Source: Pseudomonas paracarnis
GTDB taxonomy: Bacteria; Pseudomonadota; Gammaproteobacteria; Pseudomonadales; Pseudomonadaceae
Assembly: GCF_904063055.1 (NCBI RefSeq)
Contig: NZ_CAJFCN010000001.1
Coordinates: 744,001-808,000, forward strand
Direction of reading: 5' to 3'
DNA: 64,000 bases
Of this stretch, positions 34,728-43,738 are shown piece after piece. The notes below the pieces were generated by a model. The model ran no database searches and had not been told where the DNA came from. It saw only the letters and a list, made by a program, of their open reading frames with translations. A program made the position numbers and the translations under genes. Every line of letters starts with the position of its first letter. Positions within the stretch are counted from its first letter, which is position 1.

Positions 34728-35567
34728 TCAGGGGCTGTAATACCCCACCGCAACCATGAAATGCCCGCTCTTGCGCACATAGGCATGCTTGTTCTCGACC
34801 TTGCCGGTCACCGGGTTTTTCCAGCGGTATTTGTATTCGCCCTGGTCCTGTTCAGCCATCATCTGGAGGATCGGCACACCCACCGGTTTGCCATCCGGGT
34901 CCTTGATCTTGGCAAAATCGGTGTTGATCAGGCGCAGGTTGGTGCCATGGGCGACGTAGCGCCGCGTGTTCAGGTCCACCACGAATACGTAGAGATCATC
35001 TTGCAGGAAGCCGCCTTGCAAGGAGTTGATCGCCTTGAGCGTGCCGGCTTCATCCTTGACCAACGCCTCCACCGCCTTGTTGCGCAGCGCCCGTGCCTGT
35101 TCCGGTGTGGCGCGCGGCAAGTAATAACCGACCGCCAGGATGCGTTCGCCCACGCGCTGATAAAACACGTGTTTATGTTCGACCTTGCCGTCATTCCAGT
35201 TCTGCCAGCGGTAGTCAGCCTGCTGGATACCCTGGTTTTCGGGCACCTTGAGCGCGTCCTTGAAGGATTGGCGCAAATCCGGTCCGAGTACCTCGGACAC
35301 ATCGCGACCTATGAGCGCGGAGGAGGGCCCGCCACTGGCCAGCAGTACGCCTTTTGTATCGACCACAAACACATAACGGTCCTGGTCGATGAACTCGCCC
35401 TGACGGCTGAAGGCGGCGAACGCCTTGTCACCTTGCTTGTGGTAGTACGCCAAGGCCTTTTCCAGCAGGGCCTTGGCGGCTTGGGCATCCGCTTCCTGTG
35501 CCGTGGCGACATGCACCTGGCTGCAACACAACAGCAGCAGCCAGGTGAATCGGAGCAGTCTCTTCAT
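34728..35567 (-). CDS. Secreted tandem Cache-domain protein
   Basis: A 279-residue exported protein (signal peptide about 1-23). Two Cache-like units repeat with a 128-residue period: YVFVVD at 65-70 and 193-198, YRW-N-x-GKVE-KH at about 119-132 and 248-261, and VGYY-P ending each unit. No transmembrane or signalling domain follows, so it is a stand-alone ligand-binding protein. It lies 55 bp after cynS on the same strand and may belong to the cyn transcript. Ligand unknown. Confidence 0.87.
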   Translation of the reverse strand: MKRLLRFTWLLLLCCSQVHVATAQEADAQAAKALLEKALAYYHKQGDKAFAAFSRQGEFIDQDRYVFVVDTKGVLLASGGPSSALIGRDVSEVLGPDLRQSFKDALKVPENQGIQQADYRWQNWNDGKVEHKHVFYQRVGERILAVGYYLPRATPEQARALRNKAVEALVKDEAGTLKAINSLQGGFLQDDLYVFVVDLNTRRYVAHGTNLRLINTDFAKIKDPDGKPVGVPILQMMAEQDQGEYKYRWKNPVTGKVENKHAYVRKSGHFMVAVGYYSP

Positions 35568-35622
35568 TTACCCGTCCCTCGTTCTTGTTGGTGTGCCAAG
35601 AGCGTAGACGGTTGGCGGCGAA

Positions 35623-36093
35623 TCAGAAGGGTTTGGTCGGCAGGTATTTGCCGTCCAGGGTGATGACCGCACGGGAGCCGCCGTCCGGGTCTTCGACTTT
35701 CTTGATGTCCAGTTTGAAGTTGATGGCGCTGATGATGCCGTCGCCGAATTGCTCATGCACCAGGGCCTTCAAGGTAGAGCCGTAGACTTGCAGCATTTCA
35801 TAGAAACGGTACATGGTTGGGTCGGTCGGCACACCGCTCGGGAAGCTGCCGCGCAGTGGGACGCTTTGCAGCAGGCGGCTGGCGTCCTCGTCAAGGCCGA
35901 GTTTGCCGCACACGATGTCGGCCGCTTCCTTGGGCAGCGGGTGCTGGCCGAGCAGGGCTGCGGTGACGAATGCCAGGCTCAGCCCGGTGCCGTCGGTGAG
36001 GTCCTGCCACGACAGGTTTTTGCGTGCCTTGAGGTCGATAACGGTGTCGGCCAGGGCCAGGCGTGGGGTTTGAGCGAATTGGGATTGCAACAT
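35623..36093 (-). CDS. cynS: Cyanate hydratase (cyanase)
   Basis: CynS converts cyanate and bicarbonate to ammonia and CO2 (via carbamate). At 156 residues it equals the E. coli enzyme, and catalytic Arg96, Glu99 and Ser122 sit at the canonical positions (YRFYEML and [10 protein letters not shown]). It follows cynT by 28 bp on the same strand, with GAGGACG upstream, and is controlled presumably by divergent cynR. Confidence 0.97.
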   Translation of the reverse strand: MLQSQFAQTPRLALADTVIDLKARKNLSWQDLTDGTGLSLAFVTAALLGQHPLPKEAADIVCGKLGLDEDASRLLQSVPLRGSFPSGVPTDPTMYRFYEMLQVYGSTLKALVHEQFGDGIISAINFKLDIKKVEDPDGGSRAVITLDGKYLPTKPF

Positions 36094-36121
36094 GGTGACG
36101 TCCTCTTGGGTTGATTAGGGT

Positions 36122-36763
36122 TCAGGCGGCGTGGGCGCGGGTGCTGGGGTGGTCGAGCAGGGAGACGAAGCGCCCGGTGTGCCCGTCCAAAGCGTCAATG
36201 CCGCCGGTTTCGATGTCGTACACCCAGCCATGCAGGTTCATCCGGCCTTGTTCCAGCGCCAGGGCGACCGAAGGGTGAGTCTTGAGGTTGGCCAGTTGGG
36301 CGACCACGTTTTCGCGCACCAATGAATCCAGGCGTGCAGCGTCCGAGGCATGCGTACGGGCGGCATTGATCACCTTGGCCGACTCGGCATGGCGCAACCA
36401 GTTGGCCACGGCGGGCAGGTGGTCCAGGCATTTGCAGGTAGAAATTGCAGTCATCGCGCCGCAGTCCGAGTGCCCGCAAATCACGATGTCGCTGACGCCC
36501 AGCACCGCTACGGCATATTCGACTGTGGCCGACACACCTCCCGGCTCCGGGCCGTAGGACGGCACTATGTTGCCGGCGTTACGGATGACGAACAGGTCGC
36601 CGGGTTCCTGCTGGGTCAACAGCTCGGGGACTACGCGGCTGTCAGAGCAGGACACGAACAAGGTGCCGGGGCTTTGCGTGGTCGCCAGGTGTTTGAACAA
36701 GTCACTGCGAGGGGTAAAGGCTTCACGTTGGAATTTGCGAAAGCCGTCGATGAGATGATGCAT
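36122..36763 (-). CDS. cynT: Beta-carbonic anhydrase CynT
   Basis: A 213-residue beta-class carbonic anhydrase. Zinc ligands Cys39, His98 and Cys101 with the Asp41/Arg43 dyad are in SCSDSR and CGHSDCGAM. In the cyn operon it refills the bicarbonate consumed by cyanase. First gene of the minus-strand operon, divergent from cynR. Confidence 0.95.
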   Translation of the reverse strand: MHHLIDGFRKFQREAFTPRSDLFKHLATTQSPGTLFVSCSDSRVVPELLTQQEPGDLFVIRNAGNIVPSYGPEPGGVSATVEYAVAVLGVSDIVICGHSDCGAMTAISTCKCLDHLPAVANWLRHAESAKVINAARTHASDAARLDSLVRENVVAQLANLKTHPSVALALEQGRMNLHGWVYDIETGGIDALDGHTGRFVSLLDHPSTRAHAA

Positions 36764-36843
36764 GGTGGTTCTCCTTGCGTCGCTGATGGGGGCAAGGATG
36801 GGAGTTTTTGGCTATAGGGTCCAAGACCGGTTTATTATGCTTT

Positions 36844-36862
36844 CTATAAGTCATGCCTATAG
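36844..36862. promoter_or_regulatory. LysR-type binding box in the cynT/cynR gap
   Basis: CTATA-N9-TATAG is a perfect inverted repeat that contains the T-N11-A LysR core, placed 15 bp before the cynR ATG. A second CTATAG half-site-like palindrome lies at 36812. This fits CynR binding for autoregulation and cynTS activation (inference). Confidence 0.6.
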
Positions 36863-36876
36863 TTGGAGCGCTGCCC

Positions 36877-37728
36877 ATGCTGTTGCGTCATATCCGTTAC
36901 TTGCTGGCCGTTGCTGAGCACCGCAACTTCACGCGGGCTGCAGAGGCGCTGCACGTGTCGCAGCCGACCTTGTCGCAACAGATCAAGCAACTGGAAGAAA
37001 GCCTGGGCGCGCCACTGCTGGACCGCTCCGGGCGCAGTGTCAGCCTGACCGACGCGGGGCAGGCCTATGTGCGTTATGCGCGGCTGGCCTTGCAGGATCT
37101 ACAAGCCGGCACCCGCGCGATACATGACGTGCAGGACCTGCGCCGAGGGCATTTGCGCCTGGCCATGACGCCGACTTTCACCGCCTACCTGATCGGGCCA
37201 TTGCTGGCGCGTTTCAACCAGCTGTATCCGGGCATCACCCTGAGCATCGAGGAACTGACCCAAGACCGTATCGAAGCCGCGCTGGGCGAGGACCTGCTGG
37301 ATATCGGCATCGGCTTTACCGGCGAGCATGGGCTGGAGATCGACTGTGAGGCGCTGTTTGTCGAAGAGCTGAGCCTGGTCGTCAGTGCCAGTCACCCCGA
37401 ACGCACACAACCGGCCTGGCTCGAACAGCCTCTGGTGCTACTGAACACAGGCTTCGCCACCCGCCGCTACATCGACGACTACTGCCACCAGCAAGGGGTT
37501 AAACCGCAGATTGCCGTGGAGGCCAATTCCATCAGCGCGATTATCGAAATCGTGCGCAGCACGCCCCTGGCAACCATCCTGCCCCGCGCACTGGCCGAGG
37601 CCCAGGCAGGCCTGCATGCCGTGGCGATTGCCCCACCGTTGCCGCAGCGCACCGCGGCACTGCTGAGCCGCAAGGGCGCGTATCGCAGCGCTGCGTGTGC
37701 GGCGTTTGTAGCGTTGATCAAGGCGTAG
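36877..37728 (+). CDS. cynR: LysR-family regulator CynR
   Basis: A 283-residue regulator: MLLRHIRYLLAVAEHRNFTR, then EALHVSQPTLSQQIKQLEES, then GAPLLDRSGRSVSLTDAG, the CynR/CbbR style. It is divergent from cynTS by 113 bp, the E. coli cyn arrangement. In E. coli CynR activates in response to cyanate. I use the ATG at 36877; the upstream ATG at 36853 would cover the binding box. Confidence 0.9.
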   Translation: MLLRHIRYLLAVAEHRNFTRAAEALHVSQPTLSQQIKQLEESLGAPLLDRSGRSVSLTDAGQAYVRYARLALQDLQAGTRAIHDVQDLRRGHLRLAMTPTFTAYLIGPLLARFNQLYPGITLSIEELTQDRIEAALGEDLLDIGIGFTGEHGLEIDCEALFVEELSLVVSASHPERTQPAWLEQPLVLLNTGFATRRYIDDYCHQQGVKPQIAVEANSISAIIEIVRSTPLATILPRALAEAQAGLHAVAIAPPLPQRTAALLSRKGAYRSAACAAFVALIKA

Positions 37729-37739
37729 GGCCGGGCTGA

Positions 37740-37820
37740 CGCCCCAGGATCCAAATGTGGGAGCTGGCTTGCCTGGGATGACGGCCGGACAATCAACGCC
37801 GATCTACCCGACACCCCGCA
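37740..37820. repeat. REP unit with the same flanks as the 27.4 kb array
   Basis: GATCCAAATGTGGGAGCTGGCTTGCC and, after 30 bp, CAACGCCGATCTACCCGACACCCCG mirror the unit structure at 27511. It sits between the convergent cynR and PheC-like genes. Confidence 0.75.
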
Positions 37821-37821
37821 T

Positions 37822-38595
37822 TCAAGGCGCAGCCAACCACTGCCCCACAATCCCCGCATACGCCCCCGTCGCTACACTTAAATGCAACCACTGATCTACG
37901 TAACTCTTCCAGGCCACATCATCGCGCGGCAACAAAAACGCTTTTTCACTGTACTGCATCGGTTGCTCCGGGTTGACCGCGCACAACCCAGGCTTGAGCT
38001 TCTGCTGATAACGCGCCTCGCTGGCGTCGGTAATCATCACATCGGCTTTGCCCGCCAGCAGCTCATCAAAAATCGTCACGTTGTCATGCAGGCGAATCTG
38101 CGTCTGGCCCAAGTGCGCACGGGCAAACACTTCGTTGGTGCCGCCCGCTGGTTCGATCACTCGCACCTGGGGCTGGTTGATCTGCTCCACCGTCTGGTAA
38201 CGCTGCACGTCGGCGCAGCGCACCAGCGGGATCTTGCCGTCGACTCCGAGTGATTGGCTGAAGAAGGCTTTTTTCTGACGTTCCAACGACACGGAAATAC
38301 CGCCCACCGCGATGTCGCAGCGTTGGGCGAGAAAGTCCGGCATCAGGGTTTTCCAGGTGGTAGGCACCCAGGTGATTTTGGCGTTCAGGCTCTTGGCGAG
38401 AGACTCGGCCATGGCAATGTCGATGCCTTCATAGCCGCCGTCGCTGCGCAGCGAGGTGTAAGGCTTGTAGTCGCCGGTGGTACACACGGTGAGGGTGCCG
38501 CGCGCAATCACGTCGTCAAGGCGAGATGCAGCGGTGTCGGCCTGGGCGACAGTGGCCAGGCTTGCCAGCACACAGAGGGCCAGAGGCGCTTTCAT
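37822..38595 (-). CDS. Periplasmic cyclohexadienyl dehydratase (PheC-like) / family 3 solute-binding protein
   Basis: A 257-residue exported protein (signal about 1-19). RLDDVIARGTLTVCTTGDYKP, FLAQRCDIAVGGISVSLERQ, PAGGTNEVFARAHL, TIFDELLAGKADVMITDASEAR and AVNPEQPMQYSEKAFLLPRD closely match P. aeruginosa PheC. That enzyme makes phenylpyruvate or phenylalanine from prephenate or arogenate and shares the amino-acid binding-protein fold. A plain amino-acid binding role is the alternative; no ABC genes are near. Confidence 0.8.
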   Translation of the reverse strand: MKAPLALCVLASLATVAQADTAASRLDDVIARGTLTVCTTGDYKPYTSLRSDGGYEGIDIAMAESLAKSLNAKITWVPTTWKTLMPDFLAQRCDIAVGGISVSLERQKKAFFSQSLGVDGKIPLVRCADVQRYQTVEQINQPQVRVIEPAGGTNEVFARAHLGQTQIRLHDNVTIFDELLAGKADVMITDASEARYQQKLKPGLCAVNPEQPMQYSEKAFLLPRDDVAWKSYVDQWLHLSVATGAYAGIVGQWLAAP

Positions 38596-38959
38596 GGGGT
38601 CGAATCCTTGGGGCACGGTCGGGGGCTCATTATTTCCAGCACAGGGCAGGGTGGCAAGGCGCGGTGAATGTTTAGCCAAACTGCAACCAAACTCCGTCAA
38701 GCCTGAATTTACCCGCGTATCCCCGCGTGTGACGCTCAAGTCTTTCTATCACTGTGAAGCGCGCATGCACGCTTGCCCCGACATTCACACCGCGACATTG
38801 CCGTCTGCGCTTGCGTTCTGGGCTCTGTTCCATTGCCGACACGCGCGCCCGCCAGATACCTCTCTCCTACGTTGATCTACCCCATGGATGACGCGCACCT
38901 GTGCGCATCTGCCCGGCGGCGCCTGCGCGCTTGCCTGACGCAAACGTATGAGAATTCCC
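38596..38959. other. Intergenic region between PheC-like and GS-like genes
   Basis: About 360 bp between divergent genes. No terminator or recognised regulatory box was seen. A short 33-codon frame (38884-38985) rich in Arg and Cys overlaps the start of the next gene and may be a chance frame. The region must hold both promoters. Confidence 0.4.
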
Positions 38960-40330
38960 ATGAGTGTTTTTGCCCGCCTGCATGAAGCCCAGACCTTCCT
39001 TGAACAGAACCCCGACATTGAGATGTTCGAGCTGTTTATCCTCGATAACAACGGCGTACCGCGCGGCAAGCTGCTGCACCGCGACGAACTGCTGGCGGTG
39101 TACGAAAGTGGCCGGCCTCTGCCCAGCACCATCCTCGGCCTGACTATCAATGGCGATGACGTAGAAAACTCCGGGCTGGTTTGGGAGGTGGGGGATATCG
39201 ACTGCCGCGCCTATCCGATCAGCGGCAGCTTGCAGCGCATGCCATGGCGCTTGATCCCCACCGCGGCGGTGCAAGTCAGCATGCACCCCACCGAAGGCCT
39301 GCCCGCCACCGTGGCCGACCCCAGGCACCTGCTGGCCAATGTTATCGAGGCGCTCAAGGCCGACGGTTATTACCCGGTGATGGCGGCGGAGCTGGAGTTC
39401 TATCTGCTCGACCAGAAGCCCGACAGCAACGGCCGCCCACAACCGGCGCGGGATGTGGATGGCAAGCGTCCGCGCTCGACCCAGGTGTACGGCCTGCGCG
39501 AGCTGGAGCAGATCGAGCCGTTTCTTGCCGACCTCTACAGCGCCTGCAAACTGCAAGGGATTCCGGCGCGCACGGCCATCTCCGAGTACGCGCCAGGCCA
39601 AGTGGAAATCACCCTCGAACACCGCACCGACGCGCTGCAGGCGATGGACGAAGCCGTGCGCTACAAACGCCTGGTCAAGGGCGTGGCGCACAAACATGGA
39701 ATGACCGCCTGTTTCATGGCCAAGCCGTTTGACGACCTGGCCGGTACAGGCATGCACATGCACGTCAGCTTGGCCGATGCCCAGGGCAATAACCTGTTTG
39801 CCAGTGAAGCGGCCGACGGCACGCCACTGCTGCGCCAGGCCGTGGGCGGCATGCTCAGCACCTTGCTCGATTCACTGTTGATGTTCTGCCCCAACGCCAA
39901 CTCTTATCGACGCTTCCAAACCAACAGCTATGCGCCGCTCGCTGCCACCTGGGGCGTGGACAACCGCACCGTCAGCCTGCGAGTGCCCGGTGGCCCGGCA
40001 CAATCGCGGCATATCGAACACCGCATCTGCGGGGCCGACGCCAACCCCTACCTGGCGGCCGCCGCGATCCTGGCCGGCATTCATCGAGGCATCCGCGAAC
40101 AGCTCGACCCTGGCGCCCCGGTGCAAGGCAACGGCTACGCCCAGGCCAAGGAACTGTTGCCCACCGACTGGCTGACCACCTTGCGCGCGCTGGAAACCTC
40201 CCGCTGGGCACCGGATGCGTTCGGGCGCCAATTCCTCGGCGTTTACCTGGCGGTCAAACGTGCCGAATACCGCCAGTTTATGGGCGAGGTAGGGGAGCAG
40301 GATTGGCGCTGGTACTTGCATCAAGCGTGA
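38960..40330 (+). CDS. Glutamine-synthetase-family gamma-glutamylpolyamine synthetase (PuuA/SpuI-like)
   Basis: A 456-residue ATP-dependent ligase of the GS fold. MAAELEFYLLD (ATP/Mg Glu), GRPQPARD..KRPRSTQVYG, FMAKPFDDLAGTGMHMHVSL, NSYRRF and HRICGADANPYL follow the SpuI/PuuA pattern that glutamylates putrescine or related amines. The ATG at 38960 is preferred; an ATG at 38948 would add four residues. It is not beside other puu genes, so the amine could differ. Confidence 0.87.
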   Translation: MSVFARLHEAQTFLEQNPDIEMFELFILDNNGVPRGKLLHRDELLAVYESGRPLPSTILGLTINGDDVENSGLVWEVGDIDCRAYPISGSLQRMPWRLIPTAAVQVSMHPTEGLPATVADPRHLLANVIEALKADGYYPVMAAELEFYLLDQKPDSNGRPQPARDVDGKRPRSTQVYGLRELEQIEPFLADLYSACKLQGIPARTAISEYAPGQVEITLEHRTDALQAMDEAVRYKRLVKGVAHKHGMTACFMAKPFDDLAGTGMHMHVSLADAQGNNLFASEAADGTPLLRQAVGGMLSTLLDSLLMFCPNANSYRRFQTNSYAPLAATWGVDNRTVSLRVPGGPAQSRHIEHRICGADANPYLAAAAILAGIHRGIREQLDPGAPVQGNGYAQAKELLPTDWLTTLRALETSRWAPDAFGRQFLGVYLAVKRAEYRQFMGEVGEQDWRWYLHQA

Positions 40331-40428
40331 CCGGTTTTAGTGGGGGGCTTTCGACCTTTTTTTCACGTTGCGGCGGTTAAGCTGCGAATCAAGGTCGTTT
40401 ACTACCGTTTCATTCACATGAGCCCGCG

Positions 40429-41028
40429 ATGTCGCCACAACCTCCATCCTCCATCGAGACCGAATTCACCGAGCGCTATGACCGTGAGCATGCCAGGGGC
40501 TGTGGCGACCCGCGTCCGCCCAGGCTGTTGCAGCGCCTGTCGGCGTGGCGCGATGCGCGGTTGGTACGCCAAGCCCTGAAGGTGGCGGGGGAGCCAGGGC
40601 TTATCCTCGACCTGGCGTGCGGTTCCGGGCGCTTCTGGCCGGTGCTGGCCGAACACGTCAACCGCGTGATACTGGCCTCGGACAACTCCCAGGCGATGCT
40701 CGATCACGCGCGCACCCATCACCCCGGCGGGTTGCTCAAGCGTGTCAAAACATTCCAGGGCTCGGCGTTTTCCATTGGCCTTTCGGCGAATGCGGTGGAC
40801 TGCATTTTTTGCCTGGATTTGTTTCGCCATGTGCCCGACAGTGATGCGCGGCTCATGTTATTGCACGAGTTTCACCGCGTCAGCCGCGACACGGTGATTG
40901 TTGCCGTGAACGTGGGCACGCCCGTAGAGAGCGAGTTTCGGCAAGCCGGCTTCAAAATCCTCAATTACCAAGAGTTCCTGCCGGGCTCGCGGCGATGGTG
41001 CGTCTACGTTTTGCGTAAGAGAGGATAA
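40429..41028 (+). CDS. Class I SAM-dependent methyltransferase-like protein
   Basis: A 199-residue protein with the SAM motif I LILDLACGSGRFWPVLAEHV, then VILASDNSQAMLDHAR, and a motif-IV-like CIFCLDLFRHV. Short members of this group (about 200 aa) are common in Pseudomonas. The substrate is unknown. It stands alone 98 bp after the GS-like gene. Confidence 0.85.
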   Translation: MSPQPPSSIETEFTERYDREHARGCGDPRPPRLLQRLSAWRDARLVRQALKVAGEPGLILDLACGSGRFWPVLAEHVNRVILASDNSQAMLDHARTHHPGGLLKRVKTFQGSAFSIGLSANAVDCIFCLDLFRHVPDSDARLMLLHEFHRVSRDTVIVAVNVGTPVESEFRQAGFKILNYQEFLPGSRRWCVYVLRKRG

Positions 41029-41150
41029 CGCCCCTTTGTCGGACTATTCTTCATCTCCTGTCGGAGTTTTCATGATGGCGTGTGCACTGCGGATGCTCGC
41101 AAGCCCCTTTCGCGATATATACTGCGCGCCATTCTTCAAGGGAGAGCCGT

Positions 41151-42284
41151 GTGGCCATCGATATTCACTGGATCTGCGACAACGATAGCCTCGGCCAGCA
41201 TTGCGCCGAATGGCAGCAGTTGCCATTCGTCGCCCTCGACACCGAATTCATGCGGGTCGACACCTTTTACCCTATTGCCGGGCTGATCCAGATCGGTGAT
41301 GGCGTGCGCGCTTACCTGATCGACCCCCTGACCATCGACAATTGGCAACCCTTGGCCGCCTTGCTGGAGAACCCAGCGGTGATCAAGGTGGTGCACGCCT
41401 GCAGTGAAGACCTGGAAGTGCTGTCGCGCCTGACCGGCAGCTTGCCGGTGCCATTGTTCGACACCCAATTGGCAGCGGCCTACCTCAACCTCGGTTTTTC
41501 CATGGGCTATTCGCGCTTGGTGCAGGCGGTGTTGGATATCGAGTTGCCCAAGGGTGAAACCCGCTCCGACTGGCTGCAGCGGCCATTGTCGGAGACGCAG
41601 ATCAGCTACGCCGCCGAAGACGCGGTGCACTTGGCCGAGGTTTACACCCGTCTGCGCCCGCAACTGTCGGATGACAAATACGCCTGGGTACTGGAAGACG
41701 GCGCCGAATTGGTGGCCAACCTGCGCCGCGAGATCGACCCCTACGAGGTGTACCGCGACGCCAAGCTGGCGTGGAAATTGTCCCGTGCCCAACTCGCGGT
41801 GTTGCGTGAACTGTGCGCCTGGCGCGAGCAGCAGGCCCGTGCTCGCGACTTGCCGCGCAACCGTATTATTCGCGAACACTCGTTGTGGCCCCTGGCCAAA
41901 TCCCAGCCGGATAACCTCGCCGCCCTGGGCAAGATCGAAGACATGCACCCGCGCACCGTGCGCCAGGACGGCCAGTTTTTGCTGGACCTGATCAAACGCA
42001 CCGGTAGCGTGCCCATGGACCAATGGCCGCCTGCCGTGGCTGAGCCGTTACCCGTGGACGCTGCCGCGTTGATCAAGCAACTGCGGGCCCTGGGCCAAAC
42101 TTTCGCCGAGCGCCTGGACATGGCGCCGGAACTGATGCTGCGCAAGAAAACCCTCGAAGCCCTGGTTAAAAGTGGCTACCCCGATGGGCCTTACCAATTG
42201 CCAGACTCGCTGCGTGGCTGGCGCCGCGAGTTGATGGGCCAGGCGTTGCTCGACAGCCTGGCCAATGCCGGAGAACAGCCTTGA
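41151..42284 (+). CDS. rnd: Ribonuclease D
   Basis: RNase D trims tRNA 3' ends. DEDDy exonuclease residues are visible in [21 protein letters not shown] and [13 protein letters not shown]; an HRDC domain occupies about 200-290. The GTG at 41151 after AAGGGAGA gives 377 residues, close to the 375 of E. coli. Its stop overlaps the ycgL start. Confidence 0.95.
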   Translation: MAIDIHWICDNDSLGQHCAEWQQLPFVALDTEFMRVDTFYPIAGLIQIGDGVRAYLIDPLTIDNWQPLAALLENPAVIKVVHACSEDLEVLSRLTGSLPVPLFDTQLAAAYLNLGFSMGYSRLVQAVLDIELPKGETRSDWLQRPLSETQISYAAEDAVHLAEVYTRLRPQLSDDKYAWVLEDGAELVANLRREIDPYEVYRDAKLAWKLSRAQLAVLRELCAWREQQARARDLPRNRIIREHSLWPLAKSQPDNLAALGKIEDMHPRTVRQDGQFLLDLIKRTGSVPMDQWPPAVAEPLPVDAAALIKQLRALGQTFAERLDMAPELMLRKKTLEALVKSGYPDGPYQLPDSLRGWRRELMGQALLDSLANAGEQP

Positions 42285-42574
42285 AACGTATTTGCTCCAT
42301 CTACCGCAGCAAGAAAAAAGACGGCATGTACCTCTATGTGCTCAAAAGCGATGCCCTGGAGCGCGTACCCGAGCCGTTGATGGAAGCCTTCGGCAAGGCG
42401 CATCACGCCTTTGACATGGTGCTGACGCCTGAGCGCAAGCTGTCGCGCGAAGACATCACCGTGGTGCTGGAAAACCTCGACAAGCAGGGCTACCACCTAC
42501 AAATGCCGCCAGCTGAGGACGAGTACATCGAGCACTTGCCCGAAGAGCTGCTGCGCCGCAACGACCCGATGTGA
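42281..42574 (+). CDS. YcgL-domain protein
   Basis: A 97-residue protein: [20 protein letters not shown], then [22 protein letters not shown], then [22 protein letters not shown], the conserved YcgL (DUF709/UPF0745) sequence. The TTG start at 42281 overlaps the rnd stop, so the two are coupled. In Pseudomonas rnd-ycgL linkage is common; function is unknown. Confidence 0.92.
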   Translation: MKRICSIYRSKKKDGMYLYVLKSDALERVPEPLMEAFGKAHHAFDMVLTPERKLSREDITVVLENLDKQGYHLQMPPAEDEYIEHLPEELLRRNDPM

Positions 42575-42681
42575 TCGACCCGTGCCCGGCTCAGGGCACA
42601 GTTTCAATGGAATCGTATTAGAGGACGGTGGCCGTAAGGATGCGGGCGGCCGTCTGCACTGTTTTTTCAAAGGTTTGAACC

Positions 42682-43614
42682 ATGCGTGTTCTGATTGCTG
42701 AACAGGATCATCCGCTCTACGCCCAATTGCTCAGGGACGCCGCCCCAGACCTCGAAGTGCTGACCAGCGGCGATTCGGCCGAACTCTCGCGCCTGGCCGC
42801 CGACTGTCCGGTGTGGCTGGGCCAGCCCGATCTGTTGGCGACCCTGCTGCGCCAGGGCCATCATCCGCAATGGCTGCAATCGACGTGGGCGGGCATCACG
42901 CCACTGCTGGCCGACGGCTTGCCACGCGACTATCGGCTGACCCGCGCGGTAGGCATTTTTGGCCAGGTCATGGCCGAGTTTGTCCTCACCTACATGCTGG
43001 GCCACGAGCGCGAAGTGCTGGCGCGGTTGGTCAGCCAGGTGGAGCGCAAATGGGATAACCGCATGGGTCAGAGCCTGGCGGGGCGTAAGGCGCTGATCGT
43101 CGGCACCGGTGACATTGGCCAGAGCGTGGCCGAGTTTCTGCTGCCGTTCGGCGTGCAGTTATATGGCATCGCCAGCCAGGCCCGCGAGCAGGCACCGTTT
43201 ATCGAAGTGGCGGGGCTCGACCAGTTGGGCCGGCTGGTGGGGGAGGTGGATTACGTGATCAACCTGCTGCCCAACACGCCTGATACCCATGACCTGTACG
43301 ACGCGGCGCTGTTCAAACAATTCAAACCCACCGGTTTGTTTATCAACGTCGGACGCGGCGTGGCGGTGGTGGACGCCGACCTGGTCGAGGCGCTCAAAGA
43401 AGGGCACCTGGCCGGCGCGGTGATCGACGTGTGCCGCCAGGAGCCCTTGCCGCAACGCCATCCGTTCTGGACGGCGTGGGGTTTGCTGTTGACCGGGCAC
43501 AGCTCGGCCCCGACCTCGCCGCCGATGATGGTGGCGTTGTTTGTGCAGAACCTGCGGGCGTATCAGGCCAAGCAAGCGCTGCGCGGGGAAGTGGATTTCG
43601 AGCGCGGTTACTGA
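42682..43614 (+). CDS. D-2-hydroxyacid dehydrogenase (GhrA-like)
   Basis: A 310-residue NAD(P)-linked dehydrogenase. The nucleotide motif GTGDIGQSVAEFL, then INLLPNTPDTHDLYD, and FINVGRGVAVVDADLVEAL with the catalytic Arg in the INLLPNTPxT/GR region, are GhrA-type. It probably reduces glyoxylate or hydroxypyruvate. It follows ycgL by 107 bp and ends before a REPIN. Confidence 0.9.
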   Translation: MRVLIAEQDHPLYAQLLRDAAPDLEVLTSGDSAELSRLAADCPVWLGQPDLLATLLRQGHHPQWLQSTWAGITPLLADGLPRDYRLTRAVGIFGQVMAEFVLTYMLGHEREVLARLVSQVERKWDNRMGQSLAGRKALIVGTGDIGQSVAEFLLPFGVQLYGIASQAREQAPFIEVAGLDQLGRLVGEVDYVINLLPNTPDTHDLYDAALFKQFKPTGLFINVGRGVAVVDADLVEALKEGHLAGAVIDVCRQEPLPQRHPFWTAWGLLLTGHSSAPTSPPMMVALFVQNLRAYQAKQALRGEVDFERGY

Positions 43615-43630
43615 CAAAACGCGGAAAAAA

Positions 43631-43732
43631 ATGTGGGAGCGGGCTTGCTCGCGAATGCAGGGGATCAGTCAACACATTGGGTGGCTGCCACACCGCATTC
43701 GCGAGCAAGCCCGCTCCCACATTGAGTGTATG
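43631..43732. repeat. Near-perfect REPIN
   Basis: ATGTGGGAGCGGGCTTGCTC plus GCGAATGC is mirrored exactly at the other end, about 100 bp in all. The long stem could fold as a cruciform or terminate transcription between the dehydrogenase and nitroreductase genes. Confidence 0.92.
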
Positions 43733-43738
43733 CAAGTC

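Noticed and set aside
43631..43732. CRISPR-like array from repeated GGGAGC motifs
   Set aside because: The repeats are paired inverted REP cores, not equally spaced direct repeats with spacers, and no cas gene is present.
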